Shown here piece by piece: positions 33,782 to 41,790 of a stretch of DNA of 43,531 nucleotides. Location of the stretch: contig JAAYRI010000099.1 in the NCBI GenBank assembly GCA_012518875.1, forward strand, positions 1 through 43,531. Reading direction: 5' to 3'. This DNA comes from Peptococcaceae bacterium (lineage in GTDB: Bacteria; Bacillota; Desulfotomaculia; Desulfotomaculales; Pelotomaculaceae). How positions within the stretch are numbered: position 1 is the first letter of the stretch; each line of letters begins with the position of its first letter. The translations under genes were made by a program, and so were the position numbers. The notes below the pieces were generated by a model. It made no database searches and was not told where the DNA came from. It saw only the letters and a program-made list of their open reading frames with translations.

Positions 33782-34774
33782 TTATTCTTCCTCCTCTTCA
33801 CAATTTCCCGGATCACAGCAGGGAACACCGTTTTCATAAATATAGGTAGCCTGCGGGGCCTCATTAACCTTCAACTGCAAAACATCCGGGCGGGTGTAAT
33901 GCCCCACTACATCAAAGTCAAAGCGTGTTTCCTCCACCTGGCCCAGATCCAGTTCAGCATAAGCAACGCCCTCCCCATCCCAGATCGGCCCAGCAAGGTA
34001 TTCACCATAGGGATTGATCACTGCAGAACCGCCCCGGTGCAGCACCTCAGGCTGATCAGCCAGCTCCTCATAGCAGCACAAATCTGTGGGGTAGGCAGAC
34101 TTGGTCAGGTACTGGTTGCAGGTAATCACAAAGCAATGACCCTCCAGGGCGATATGCCGCATGGAAATCTGCCAGCTGTCCCGGGCATCAAAGGTAGGAG
34201 CGAGATAAATACGTACCCCCTTACCATACATGGCAGCCCTGAGCAACGGCATGTAGTTCTCCCAGCAAATGACCGCCCCTATTTTACCGTAGGGAGTATC
34301 AAAAACAGGTAGTGTACTGCCGTCACCTTCGCCCCAGATATATCTTTCGCCAGCGGTGGGCTTAATTTTACGGTGTTTGCCCAGGATTGTGCCGTCCGGG
34401 CCAAAGAACAATGCCGTGCAATAAACAGTGGAACTATCCTCTTCCTTTTCGATCACACCAAGGACCACATAAGCGCCGGCCTGAGCCACAGCCCGGCCGA
34501 TTTCATCTGTCTCCGGGCCAGGTATGAGGATGGCATTATCATGATAACGCCGGTAATCCTTTCTTCCTTCTACACTCCTCATTCCCACACGCACACCAAG
34601 GTACATACCTTTAGGATACCCACCGACAAATGCTTCCGGAAACAGCATCAGTTTGGCGCCGTTAGCTCCCGCCTCCTTAATTAGCGCACAAGCCTTCCGG
34701 ACAGTGGCGGGGGTGTCAAACATGGCCGGGGTGGCCTGGACAATGGCTACCTTTACTGACCTTTCTTTGGACAT
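33782..34774 (-). CDS. Nitrilase (carbon-nitrogen hydrolase family)
   Basis: A 330-residue enzyme with the Glu-Lys-Cys triad in its usual segments: LMLFPEAFVGGYPKG, KHRKIKPTAGERYIWGEG and GAVICWENYMPLLR. These, together with HYTRPDVLQL near the end, mark true nitrilases (nitrile to carboxylate plus ammonia) rather than amidases. I start at the ATG 8 nt after GGGAGG; the ORF-track ATG two codons earlier is too close. The C-terminus ends in an unusual Cys/Glu tail (PCCDPGNCEEEEE). The OFA transporter follows. The native substrate is unknown. Confidence 0.93.
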   Translation of the reverse strand: MSKERSVKVAIVQATPAMFDTPATVRKACALIKEAGANGAKLMLFPEAFVGGYPKGMYLGVRVGMRSVEGRKDYRRYHDNAILIPGPETDEIGRAVAQAGAYVVLGVIEKEEDSSTVYCTALFFGPDGTILGKHRKIKPTAGERYIWGEGDGSTLPVFDTPYGKIGAVICWENYMPLLRAAMYGKGVRIYLAPTFDARDSWQISMRHIALEGHCFVITCNQYLTKSAYPTDLCCYEELADQPEVLHRGGSAVINPYGEYLAGPIWDGEGVAYAELDLGQVEETRFDFDVVGHYTRPDVLQLKVNEAPQATYIYENGVPCCDPGNCEEEEE

Positions 34775-34942
34775 AAACATAACCTCCCATAATTATATTT
34801 GGGGAAAAAAATAATAAGCCGGCGGCAATAATGCCTTTCACAGCCTATTATCATATATGTCACAGAACAACCTATACAACGGTCTACTATACCTGGCAGA
34901 ATATATCTGCGAATATTTTAGCACCTTCAAAGCTGGTTAGGT

Positions 34943-34975
34943 AGCGGTAATATGTGTTTGTATATTACCACCGCT
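34943..34975. promoter_or_regulatory. Inverted repeat between the UxaA-like and nitrilase genes
   Basis: AGCGGTAATAT and ATATTACC(acc)GCT, 11-bp arms with a 3-nt bulge and an 8-nt centre. It lies 170-200 bp upstream of the nitrilase and 42 bp past the UxaA-like stop (minus strand). There is no T run, so an operator or mRNA-stabilising hairpin is as likely as a terminator. The rest of 34775-35016 holds no gene. Confidence 0.4.
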
Positions 34976-35016
34976 AGCAAAATCACCAAACCTTGTCAAA
35001 ACCCCTTCCAGGAAAA

Positions 35017-36192
35017 CTAGACGATTAAACCACTGGTTGAAATGCCCATAAAGGAGTGGTAGCGATTTATTTCCGACTTGGTCATTTTGCCATTTATAAC
35101 ATCAATCATTTCCTCAAAAATCAGCTTGCTGGACTGTTCCAGATCAAATAAGCCCTCAGTTACATATGAAATATCCAGGTCTATGCAATCCGCCAGCCGG
35201 TGGGCTGTTTGTTCATTAGAGGTAATTTTGATGATTGGCATAAAGGGAAACCCATGTGGATCCCCAATGCCTGTTGTGAGCAAAACCAGCTGACAACCCG
35301 CCGCAGCTAATGCAGTTAAGGCCTCCGGTTCCCGACCCGGGAAATCTACCAGAATTAGCCCTTTTTCCGCCACCCTTTCCCCGTAACAACACACCTGTTC
35401 TATTTTTTGGTTGCCGCATTTGGAAATAAAACCGAGCGCCCTCTCCTCAATGGTGGTCAAGCCAATGTCGTGATTGAGCAGGGCCTTTTGTTCATTTTTA
35501 TAATTACTGTCGTTCTGATTGATCTTTTCTTTGGTGCCCTTGATTAACGCCCGTATTTCTGCGCAAACAGCATCAGTTACTCCTCTTTTGGAAATAAGAT
35601 TCTTGGCATAAATGAACTCAGATATTTCCCCGAATACTGTAACCCCGCCTTCTTCTATGATTTTATCAGATACCATGCCAATAGAGGGATTGGTAATTAG
35701 ACCGGAGGTGGAATCTGAGGCTCCGCATTTCAAACCGATTTTTAGGTCGGATAGCGACACTTCTACCCGTCTCACCCGGGAGGCATCCCCAACCATCTTT
35801 TGTCCTAGGAATACCCCCTGAGACTTGCTGATAGTCAGCCCCCCTTCAGCCCAAATACTAATATGACCCACTGGTTTACCAGATTGCTTGGCACTATATA
35901 CAATGTGATCCACATCAATATTCTCACAACCCAAACTAACGAAAATCACACCATATAAATTTGGGTTATAGGCCAATGATATCAGGGTCCTGGCTACGAT
36001 TTTCAAGTCCTCATTTAATTGGCAGCAGCCCTGATTATGAGTAAATGCTACGGCCCCATTCAAACTTTCCGCTATCCTTGTAGCCAGTTCATTGGCGCAT
36101 ACAGAGCAAGATATAATTCCTAGATAATTCCTGATACCTATGGAATTATCGGGCCTTTTATAACCATAAACAGTCACATCACTACCCTCCAT
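35017..36192 (-). CDS. UxaA-family hydro-lyase, large-domain only (altronate/galactarate dehydratase-like)
   Basis: A 391-residue protein of the UxaA/GarD C-terminal fold. The N-terminus reads VYGYKRPDNSIGIRNYLGI with SCSVCAN, then AFTHNQGCC, LYNPN-type and FVSLGCENID, and later LKIGLKCGASDSTSGL, all conserved in the dehydratase family. Such enzymes remove water (or sulfite, in SuyB) from hydroxy acids and need a small SAF-domain partner, which is fused in UxaA but missing here and next door. GGAGG lies 9 nt before the ATG. It follows the P-loop/DRTGG gene by 38 bp and is probably co-transcribed with it. The substrate is unknown. Confidence 0.87.
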   Translation of the reverse strand: MEGSDVTVYGYKRPDNSIGIRNYLGIISCSVCANELATRIAESLNGAVAFTHNQGCCQLNEDLKIVARTLISLAYNPNLYGVIFVSLGCENIDVDHIVYSAKQSGKPVGHISIWAEGGLTISKSQGVFLGQKMVGDASRVRRVEVSLSDLKIGLKCGASDSTSGLITNPSIGMVSDKIIEEGGVTVFGEISEFIYAKNLISKRGVTDAVCAEIRALIKGTKEKINQNDSNYKNEQKALLNHDIGLTTIEERALGFISKCGNQKIEQVCCYGERVAEKGLILVDFPGREPEALTALAAAGCQLVLLTTGIGDPHGFPFMPIIKITSNEQTAHRLADCIDLDISYVTEGLFDLEQSSKLIFEEMIDVINGKMTKSEINRYHSFMGISTSGLIV

Positions 36193-36230
36193 TGGACATT
36201 ATCCTCCATTGCACATTTTTTAGTTTTCTA

Positions 36231-37286
36231 CTAGAATCCCAGCAGGTTTGAAATTTTTTGCCAATCACAGTGCTGTTCAATATTTTCCACCATGATGGTA
36301 ATCCCTTCTGTGTCTCCCGGGCGGATACGCCGGGAAACCTCAGACATCTTTTCGATAGTAGAATAGGTATCCCGGTGGACTAATATTACAGGTACCCCTT
36401 TTTCTGCTGCGCTGGCTACCACCTTGACATCGGGATACAGCCCCCCCGTGAGGATTAGTGCTGAGGTGCTGGTCTCCAGAGCCGCCACAGCAATATCGGC
36501 CCGGTCACCACCAATTACTACAGCCTTGTTAGCTGAGCGACGCATGTATTTTATAGCGCTGTCTGTGGTCATGGCCCCAACAATCACCTCTTCCACCAAA
36601 AGACCCAACCGATCCTCACCGGTGAGCAGCTCACCGCCCAGGGCCTCATAATATTCAGAAACTGTGGGAGAAGCGATTTCCGAACGAATGGGAATGATCC
36701 CCAGGGTATCGCAGCCCATTTTGCCCAGTAGGGGTGCAAATATGCCTTCAGTTTTGGAAAATAGTTGCCGTGGAACATTATTGAAAATGTGACCAGCCAT
36801 GTGCAGCCCCTTAGCCACAAAATAGTTATTCAAAAAAATGGCTTGATCCACACTGAAGTCATTTTCCAGCTTGATGATGTTTAGAACGGAGGCATCCAGC
36901 AGGCCGGCCAAGCTGACCACATCCAGTCCATAGGCAGCCCCCACATGGGTAAAGGCTGCACCATCAATGATCACCAGATCGGCCCCCAGGGACACTGCAC
37001 GAAATGCCTCCTGGATGTTGTCAAGGGCGGACTCCTGGTTTTTCAACCCGGAAAGGTAGGAAGTGCCGGCAACGAAAGGCACTATTTTTTTAATATCCAC
37101 ATCCATGCCTAAAAGCTCCCGCATCAAAATGGCGTCTTTATCCTCCCCGCCAATAAATTTTGACCTATTTCCTACCGGTTTAAAATAGCTGACGTTGTAT
37201 CCTTCCTTCTTAAACTTCAGGGCAATGCCCATTGCAATGGCCGTTTTACCACTCCCGGCCACACCCGTAATATATAGACTCTTCAT
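36231..37286 (-). CDS. Phosphotransacetylase N-terminal-like protein (P-loop AAA_26 plus DRTGG domain)
   Basis: A 351-residue protein. Residues 1-200 form a BioD/CobQ-like P-loop domain (ITGVAGSGKTAIAMG, VGNRS, LVIIDGAAF). Residues about 215-320 form a DRTGG-type domain (EEVIVGAMTTDSAIKYMRR, AVVIGGDRADIAVAALETSTSALILTGG). The pair is the N-terminal regulatory part of long phosphotransacetylases, but the catalytic PTA domain is absent. The gene starts 9 bp after the acyl-CoA synthetase gene ends, so the two are tightly linked. A regulatory role for that enzyme is plausible but not proved. Confidence 0.88.
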   Translation of the reverse strand: MKSLYITGVAGSGKTAIAMGIALKFKKEGYNVSYFKPVGNRSKFIGGEDKDAILMRELLGMDVDIKKIVPFVAGTSYLSGLKNQESALDNIQEAFRAVSLGADLVIIDGAAFTHVGAAYGLDVVSLAGLLDASVLNIIKLENDFSVDQAIFLNNYFVAKGLHMAGHIFNNVPRQLFSKTEGIFAPLLGKMGCDTLGIIPIRSEIASPTVSEYYEALGGELLTGEDRLGLLVEEVIVGAMTTDSAIKYMRRSANKAVVIGGDRADIAVAALETSTSALILTGGLYPDVKVVASAAEKGVPVILVHRDTYSTIEKMSEVSRRIRPGDTEGITIMVENIEQHCDWQKISNLLGF

Positions 37287-37295
37287 TGTTTCACC

Positions 37296-39392
37296 TCAGG
37301 ATAGTGTTATTTTAACGTCTAGGGCAGATACCCCGCGCTCATAAGCAAATATAGGATTGATGTCCACATCCACAATCTCCGGAAAATCAGTCACAAGCTG
37401 GGCCAAACGGCTGATAACCCCACATACGGCTTCCATATCTACAGGTTTGTCACCACGAAAGCCTTTCATAAGGGAATATGCCTTGGTCTCAGCAATCATC
37501 TCCTTTATTTCACCTAGTGTAAGCCCATGGGCCAATCTAAAGGAAACGTCCTTGAGCAGGTTAACATAAATGCCTCCCAGCCCAAAGGCAATCATGGGAC
37601 CAAACTGTACATCCCTGGTCATGCCGACAATCAGCTCTACACCCTTTGGCGCCATTTTCTGAACCTCAATACCGTGGGGCACCACGGCGGGCAGGTATTT
37701 GTGCACACTTTCCATGATATTTACGTAGGCACTTTTTACTTCATCGGCTGTTTTTATGCCAATCTTCACCCCGCCCACATCGGTTTTGTGCAGTATTTTT
37801 GGTGAGGCCACCTTCAACACCACCGGGTAACCCATTTCGTTGGCCACTGCCGCCGCCTCTTCAGGGCTCTGGGATAATCTAGTCGGGGTAGCCGATACAC
37901 CATAAGCAGCTATCACCTCTGCCGCCTCACTACCGAGCAGGCTGAGACGGTTGTCTCTTTTTACATCATAAAATACTGCTTTGACCGTTTTTAAATCCGG
38001 CTGATAACCATTGTCTTTTTTGTTCAGGCTGCTGACCCTGACTTCCCCATAGGTGGACATCCCGGCGAGGGCACCTATAGCCGGCTCTGGCATGGCAAAG
38101 GTGGGAATACCGCTTTCACTGAGCATTTTTGTCCCTTCCTCCAGGGATGGGCCCCCCATATAAGAAGCAATCAAGGGTTTGTCGGGGTAAGCCTTATTTA
38201 ACTCAATCATTGCCCGGGCCGTTTCCACAGGCTGGGTAACTGCCACCGGACATAATAACACTACTACACTGTCTACATTTTCATCTTGAAGAACCTTTTC
38301 CAGGGCAAACTGAAAACGGTCCGCTTTAGCGTCACCTAACACATCTACCGGGTTGTAGATACCAGCTTCTGAAGGCAGGTTTAACCGCAGTTCATCAATG
38401 GTTTCCTTAGTAAAACGGGCCATCGAAAGGCTGGATTCCTCAATTTTATCAGTAGCAATGATCCCCGGTCCGCCAGCATTGGTGATCACTGCCACCCTCT
38501 TGCCCCTGGGAATGGGTTGGTTAACGAAAAGGGAGGCCAAGTCAAAAAGTTCAGACATACTATTGGCCCGCAACACACCACACCGTTTAAAAGCTACGTC
38601 ATAGGCCAGCTCGCTGCCGGCCAGGGCCCCGGTATGAGAGGAAGCAGCCTGAGCACCTGCTTGACTGGTACCGGATTTCAATACTATTACCGGCTTTTTG
38701 CGTGTCACCTCTGCTAAAACCCTTAAAAACTCCGAGCCGCAAGCAACGTCTTCCAGGTAACAAATGATCACCTTTGTATTGGGATCCGCCGCCGCCTCTA
38801 CAATACAATCCACTTCATTTATATCAGCCTTATTTCCCAGACTATATATTTTACTGTAACCGATACCAGCTGCCATGCTCCAATCCAGTACTGCTGCCAG
38901 CATGGCTCCACTTTGGGAAACAAAGGCGATGCCCCCCTTAGCAGGAAATCCCTTGAGGAAAGTGGCATTGATCGGGGTATGGGTATCAACGAAACCAACA
39001 CAGTTGGGACCCAGCACCCGCATGTCGTACTGGCGGCAAAGGGCCAAAAAGCTTTTTTCCAACTCGGCTCCCTCTCGGCCCGTTTCCTTAAAACCAGCCG
39101 TCAGCACAACCAGGTTTTTTACACCCTTGCGGCCGCATTCCTCAGCTATATCCAGGACCTTAGCAGCAGGTACCGCAAATACAGCTGTTTCCACCTTATC
39201 AGGGATTTTTTCTACAGCCGGGTAGCAGGCAATTCCCAGTATCTCTTTTGCTTTGGGGTGCACAGGGTAGATTTTTCCCTGATAGCCGCTCTTAATCAAA
39301 TTATCTACTAGGACATAGCCAATTTTCCCCGGGGTCTGGGAAGCCCCGATTACGGCCAGGGATTTTGGCGCTGAAAAACTATTTGTAACCAC
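37296..39392 (-). CDS. Acetate/acyl-CoA ligase (ADP-forming), fused alpha and beta subunits
   Basis: A 698-residue single-chain ACD enzyme. N-terminal CoA-binding domain (SLAVIGASQTPGKIGYVLVDNL), succinyl-CoA ligase-like domains with the phospho-His region SSHTGALAGSELAYD, and a C-terminal ATP-grasp domain (GYPVVLKVASPKILHKTDVGGVKIG...VDINPI). It turns acyl-CoA, ADP and phosphate into the acid, ATP and CoA, saving energy at the end of a fermentation or oxidation. The start is GTG, with AAGGGG about 12 nt upstream. Two inverted repeats lie upstream. Acyl specificity cannot be told. Confidence 0.93.
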   Translation of the reverse strand: MVTNSFSAPKSLAVIGASQTPGKIGYVLVDNLIKSGYQGKIYPVHPKAKEILGIACYPAVEKIPDKVETAVFAVPAAKVLDIAEECGRKGVKNLVVLTAGFKETGREGAELEKSFLALCRQYDMRVLGPNCVGFVDTHTPINATFLKGFPAKGGIAFVSQSGAMLAAVLDWSMAAGIGYSKIYSLGNKADINEVDCIVEAAADPNTKVIICYLEDVACGSEFLRVLAEVTRKKPVIVLKSGTSQAGAQAASSHTGALAGSELAYDVAFKRCGVLRANSMSELFDLASLFVNQPIPRGKRVAVITNAGGPGIIATDKIEESSLSMARFTKETIDELRLNLPSEAGIYNPVDVLGDAKADRFQFALEKVLQDENVDSVVVLLCPVAVTQPVETARAMIELNKAYPDKPLIASYMGGPSLEEGTKMLSESGIPTFAMPEPAIGALAGMSTYGEVRVSSLNKKDNGYQPDLKTVKAVFYDVKRDNRLSLLGSEAAEVIAAYGVSATPTRLSQSPEEAAAVANEMGYPVVLKVASPKILHKTDVGGVKIGIKTADEVKSAYVNIMESVHKYLPAVVPHGIEVQKMAPKGVELIVGMTRDVQFGPMIAFGLGGIYVNLLKDVSFRLAHGLTLGEIKEMIAETKAYSLMKGFRGDKPVDMEAVCGVISRLAQLVTDFPEIVDVDINPIFAYERGVSALDVKITLS

Positions 39393-39446
39393 CAGATTGT
39401 ATCGCCCCTTACCATCTATAAGTAATTGATTGAATACTTAAAAAAC

Positions 39447-39499
39447 ATTATATTAGAAAAACTCCACCACCAAATGTAAGCTGTTTAAGCTAACATTTG
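39447..39499 (-). promoter_or_regulatory. Putative promoter and operator of the acyl-CoA synthetase unit
   Basis: A TATAAT at 39452-39447 (minus strand) lies 55 bp before the GTG. Just upstream, 39471-39499 is an inverted repeat: CAAATGTaAGCT, loop GTTTA, AGCTaACATTTG (11 of 12 paired). It overlaps the -35 region, as expected for an operator. No good -35 hexamer is present, which suggests a promoter that needs an activator. Confidence 0.4.
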
Positions 39500-39541
39500 A
39501 TGATGGTATAAAAATGGAGAGGAAACTATAATAATTTTACA

Positions 39542-39559
39542 CTATCTAATATTAGATAG
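39542..39559. promoter_or_regulatory. Perfect 18-bp palindrome
   Basis: CTATCTAATATTAGATAG is completely symmetric. It lies 16 bp past the MoeA-like stop and 150 bp upstream of the acyl-CoA synthetase start. Candidate regulator-binding site. Confidence 0.45.
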
Positions 39560-39575
39560 GTTGCAAAACATATTT

Positions 39576-40601
39576 CTATCCCCTGCAAAAATAGCAATTA
39601 GGATATTTGCAGGTTTTGCAAGCCTGACACAAGCCACCTTCACCCATGCGAATGAAGTCTTCTTTCGTCATCGGATCCTGGGCAAAAACCCGGGCCAGCA
39701 CCACATCAAAAATGGATGTAGTAAAATACATCACTCCACCGGGTAGGCCCATCATAGTTACCGATCCCAATCGAGCCATCATGAACATGTTACCAGGGTT
39801 CACTGGTATACCGTAGGTAATTACCTCGGCACCTGTCATACGAATAGCTGAGGGGGTGGCATCATCCGGGTCAACAGACATGCCGCCGGTTAAAATAACC
39901 AGATCCGCCCCGGCATCTATGAATTTATTGATTTCACCGGTGATCCTTGTGGGATCATCCGGGCAAAATACCTGATCCATGAATTCGCCACCATAGGCTT
40001 TTAATTTTTTCCTAATCAATGGGCCAAAGCTATCCTTGACTAACCCCTTATAAACCTCGTTACCTGTAGTCACTACTCCAGCCTTAAGTTTGACAAAAGG
40101 CTTTATGGAAAAAACCGGGCCCCTCTCAGCAGTTAGGCGTTCTGCCTCCTGTAGAACATCTTCCTCTACAAAAAGGGGCACAACCCTGGCGCCGGCGATC
40201 CTTTGCCCTTCCGTTACCGGAAAATTGTTGGGCAAGGTGGCAATGGAAATGTCCTTTACCGAATTAATGTCGTACAACAAAGGGCTGTTGATTTTTAACA
40301 AGCCACGCTTTGTAGACTTGAGCATAGACTTACCCTCGGAGGGCTCAGTATATTCTATGCTTTCGCCAGACACCGCTTTGGCCAGCCTGAGGGCAGCAAA
40401 ATCCTCATGTACATTTTGGCCATCATCAGGCTCCAATACAAAAATGTGCTCTTTACCAATTTTCAACAGGTCGTCAATGTCTTCCGGCCTAATTACATGG
40501 CCTTTCTTAAAAGCCCTGCCTTTATACTCCTTTGGCACTATTTTTGTCAGATCGTGTACTAAAACCATCCCTATCGCGTCGTTAACAGCAACCTTTTTCA
40601 A
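39576..40601 (-). CDS. Molybdopterin-binding-domain protein (MoeA/CinA-like) with Cys-rich tail
   Basis: I start at a TTG (40601) with AAGGGAG 9 nt upstream, which gives the family-like opening KKVAVNDAIGMVLVHDLTKIVP; the ORF-track ATG nine codons earlier has GGAG only 3 nt away. The product is 341 residues. The MoCF domain shows VVTTGNEVYKG, LVILTGGMSVDPDDATPSAIR and GIPVNPGNMFMMA, with MGLPGGVMYF after it. Related MoeA proteins insert molybdenum into the cofactor, but this subfamily lacks full MoeA architecture. The C-terminal CQACKTCKYPNCYFC tail has five Cys and could hold Zn or Fe-S. A molybdoenzyme is not visible in the window. Confidence 0.85.
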   Translation of the reverse strand: MKKVAVNDAIGMVLVHDLTKIVPKEYKGRAFKKGHVIRPEDIDDLLKIGKEHIFVLEPDDGQNVHEDFAALRLAKAVSGESIEYTEPSEGKSMLKSTKRGLLKINSPLLYDINSVKDISIATLPNNFPVTEGQRIAGARVVPLFVEEDVLQEAERLTAERGPVFSIKPFVKLKAGVVTTGNEVYKGLVKDSFGPLIRKKLKAYGGEFMDQVFCPDDPTRITGEINKFIDAGADLVILTGGMSVDPDDATPSAIRMTGAEVITYGIPVNPGNMFMMARLGSVTMMGLPGGVMYFTTSIFDVVLARVFAQDPMTKEDFIRMGEGGLCQACKTCKYPNCYFCRG

Positions 40602-40691
40602 CAGCAACAGCTCCCTTAATTCGAACATTTACTCCAATGTACCGGTTTTTTCGGCATAAAGCAACAATTTATTTTGAATTAAGCTGTTCCT

Positions 40692-41720
40692 TCAGGCAGT
40701 TTCCTCAACAGCGGAAACATCTATCCTACATTTATCCCCCTGAGCGTAACGAACAGCGCTGTATATGACCGCCAGGGCCACAATAGCAGCAGCTATATAT
40801 TCCATTTCATAAACGCCTTTAGGTATCAGCGTCATCAGTACAAACGAGATAGAGGCAATTGCAGTTGCCGGGGGATCCACGTGGGTATCACCATAACAAT
40901 AGAAGGTACGGGCAAAAAAGTCACCGGCAAAAGAAGCCGCCACTGCCGCCGCAAAGCCCCACCAGACACTACCGCCACTGGCCACAACCGCATAGGAAGC
41001 ACAGATGGTGATATGGTGTGTAACAGGTATGTCCTGACCCAGGTAAAGCCAAATTAGTGTTATCGCCGAGATACAAAAGCCAACAAAGGCGGCTACCGGG
41101 GCAGTTTCCGGATTTTGCAGCATCAAATAGGTTAAATAAACTGACACGCCCCCGGCACTAATGCCGATTATTGTTTTATCACAGGGTAGAGTGGCATAAG
41201 GCAGCCATACGTTGGAACAACGCAGGCAATAGCGGCCACCGATTCTTTTAATATCCTCCGGCACACTTCCGAATATCTCACCAAGCCCCGTGTTACCAAA
41301 GGCAATTTTGGCAATGATCGCCAGAATAAAAACAGTCAATGCTACTGTGTCCAGCTTAATCGCCGACTGAGAGGCCAGACCGACATTAATGGCATAGCCC
41401 ATCATACCGAAAATGCCACCCACAATTAGCACCTCCGGCTTTTTCAACCCGGTTAATCCTTTCAGGATGTCTTTCCCAGATTCCATATAGCCCATTTTCC
41501 TGGCAAAAGCAGCGGCTGCTACACCACCGGCAAAAGCAATGTGGGGGCCAAAATAAGGACCAAATGCAACATTACCCAAAAAATCAAAACCAACTCCGGA
41601 CACGGCCATTGCGATGCCAATCAGTCCGGCAAAACCAGTAAAGACAAAGGCTGCCAGTGCACCGATAGAGGCACCAAAAGCACCGCCGCAAAATGCTATC
41701 ACTAGCGCTAAATAGTCCAT
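40692..41720 (-). CDS. Polytopic membrane protein of unknown function
   Basis: A 342-residue very hydrophobic protein with about 9-10 membrane spans rich in Gly and Ala (FCGGAFGASIGALAAFVFTGFAGLIGI at the N-terminus). A loop near the middle carries RYCLRCSNVWLPYATLPCD with three Cys, and a later span region has IPVTHHITICASYA with a His pair, both possible metal or substrate sites. It starts at ATG 41720 with AAGGAGG; the ORF-track start precedes that site. It resembles no transporter family I can name. It sits between the MoeA-like gene and an unrecognised soluble protein, all on one strand. Confidence 0.75.
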   Translation of the reverse strand: MDYLALVIAFCGGAFGASIGALAAFVFTGFAGLIGIAMAVSGVGFDFLGNVAFGPYFGPHIAFAGGVAAAAFARKMGYMESGKDILKGLTGLKKPEVLIVGGIFGMMGYAINVGLASQSAIKLDTVALTVFILAIIAKIAFGNTGLGEIFGSVPEDIKRIGGRYCLRCSNVWLPYATLPCDKTIIGISAGGVSVYLTYLMLQNPETAPVAAFVGFCISAITLIWLYLGQDIPVTHHITICASYAVVASGGSVWWGFAAAVAASFAGDFFARTFYCYGDTHVDPPATAIASISFVLMTLIPKGVYEMEYIAAAIVALAVIYSAVRYAQGDKCRIDVSAVEETA

Positions 41721-41790
41721 TACATCTCCTCCTTGCAAACAGCTTTCCCTATGCAGTTTTTACCTGAAGATGCCCAATGCTGTTACTCAT

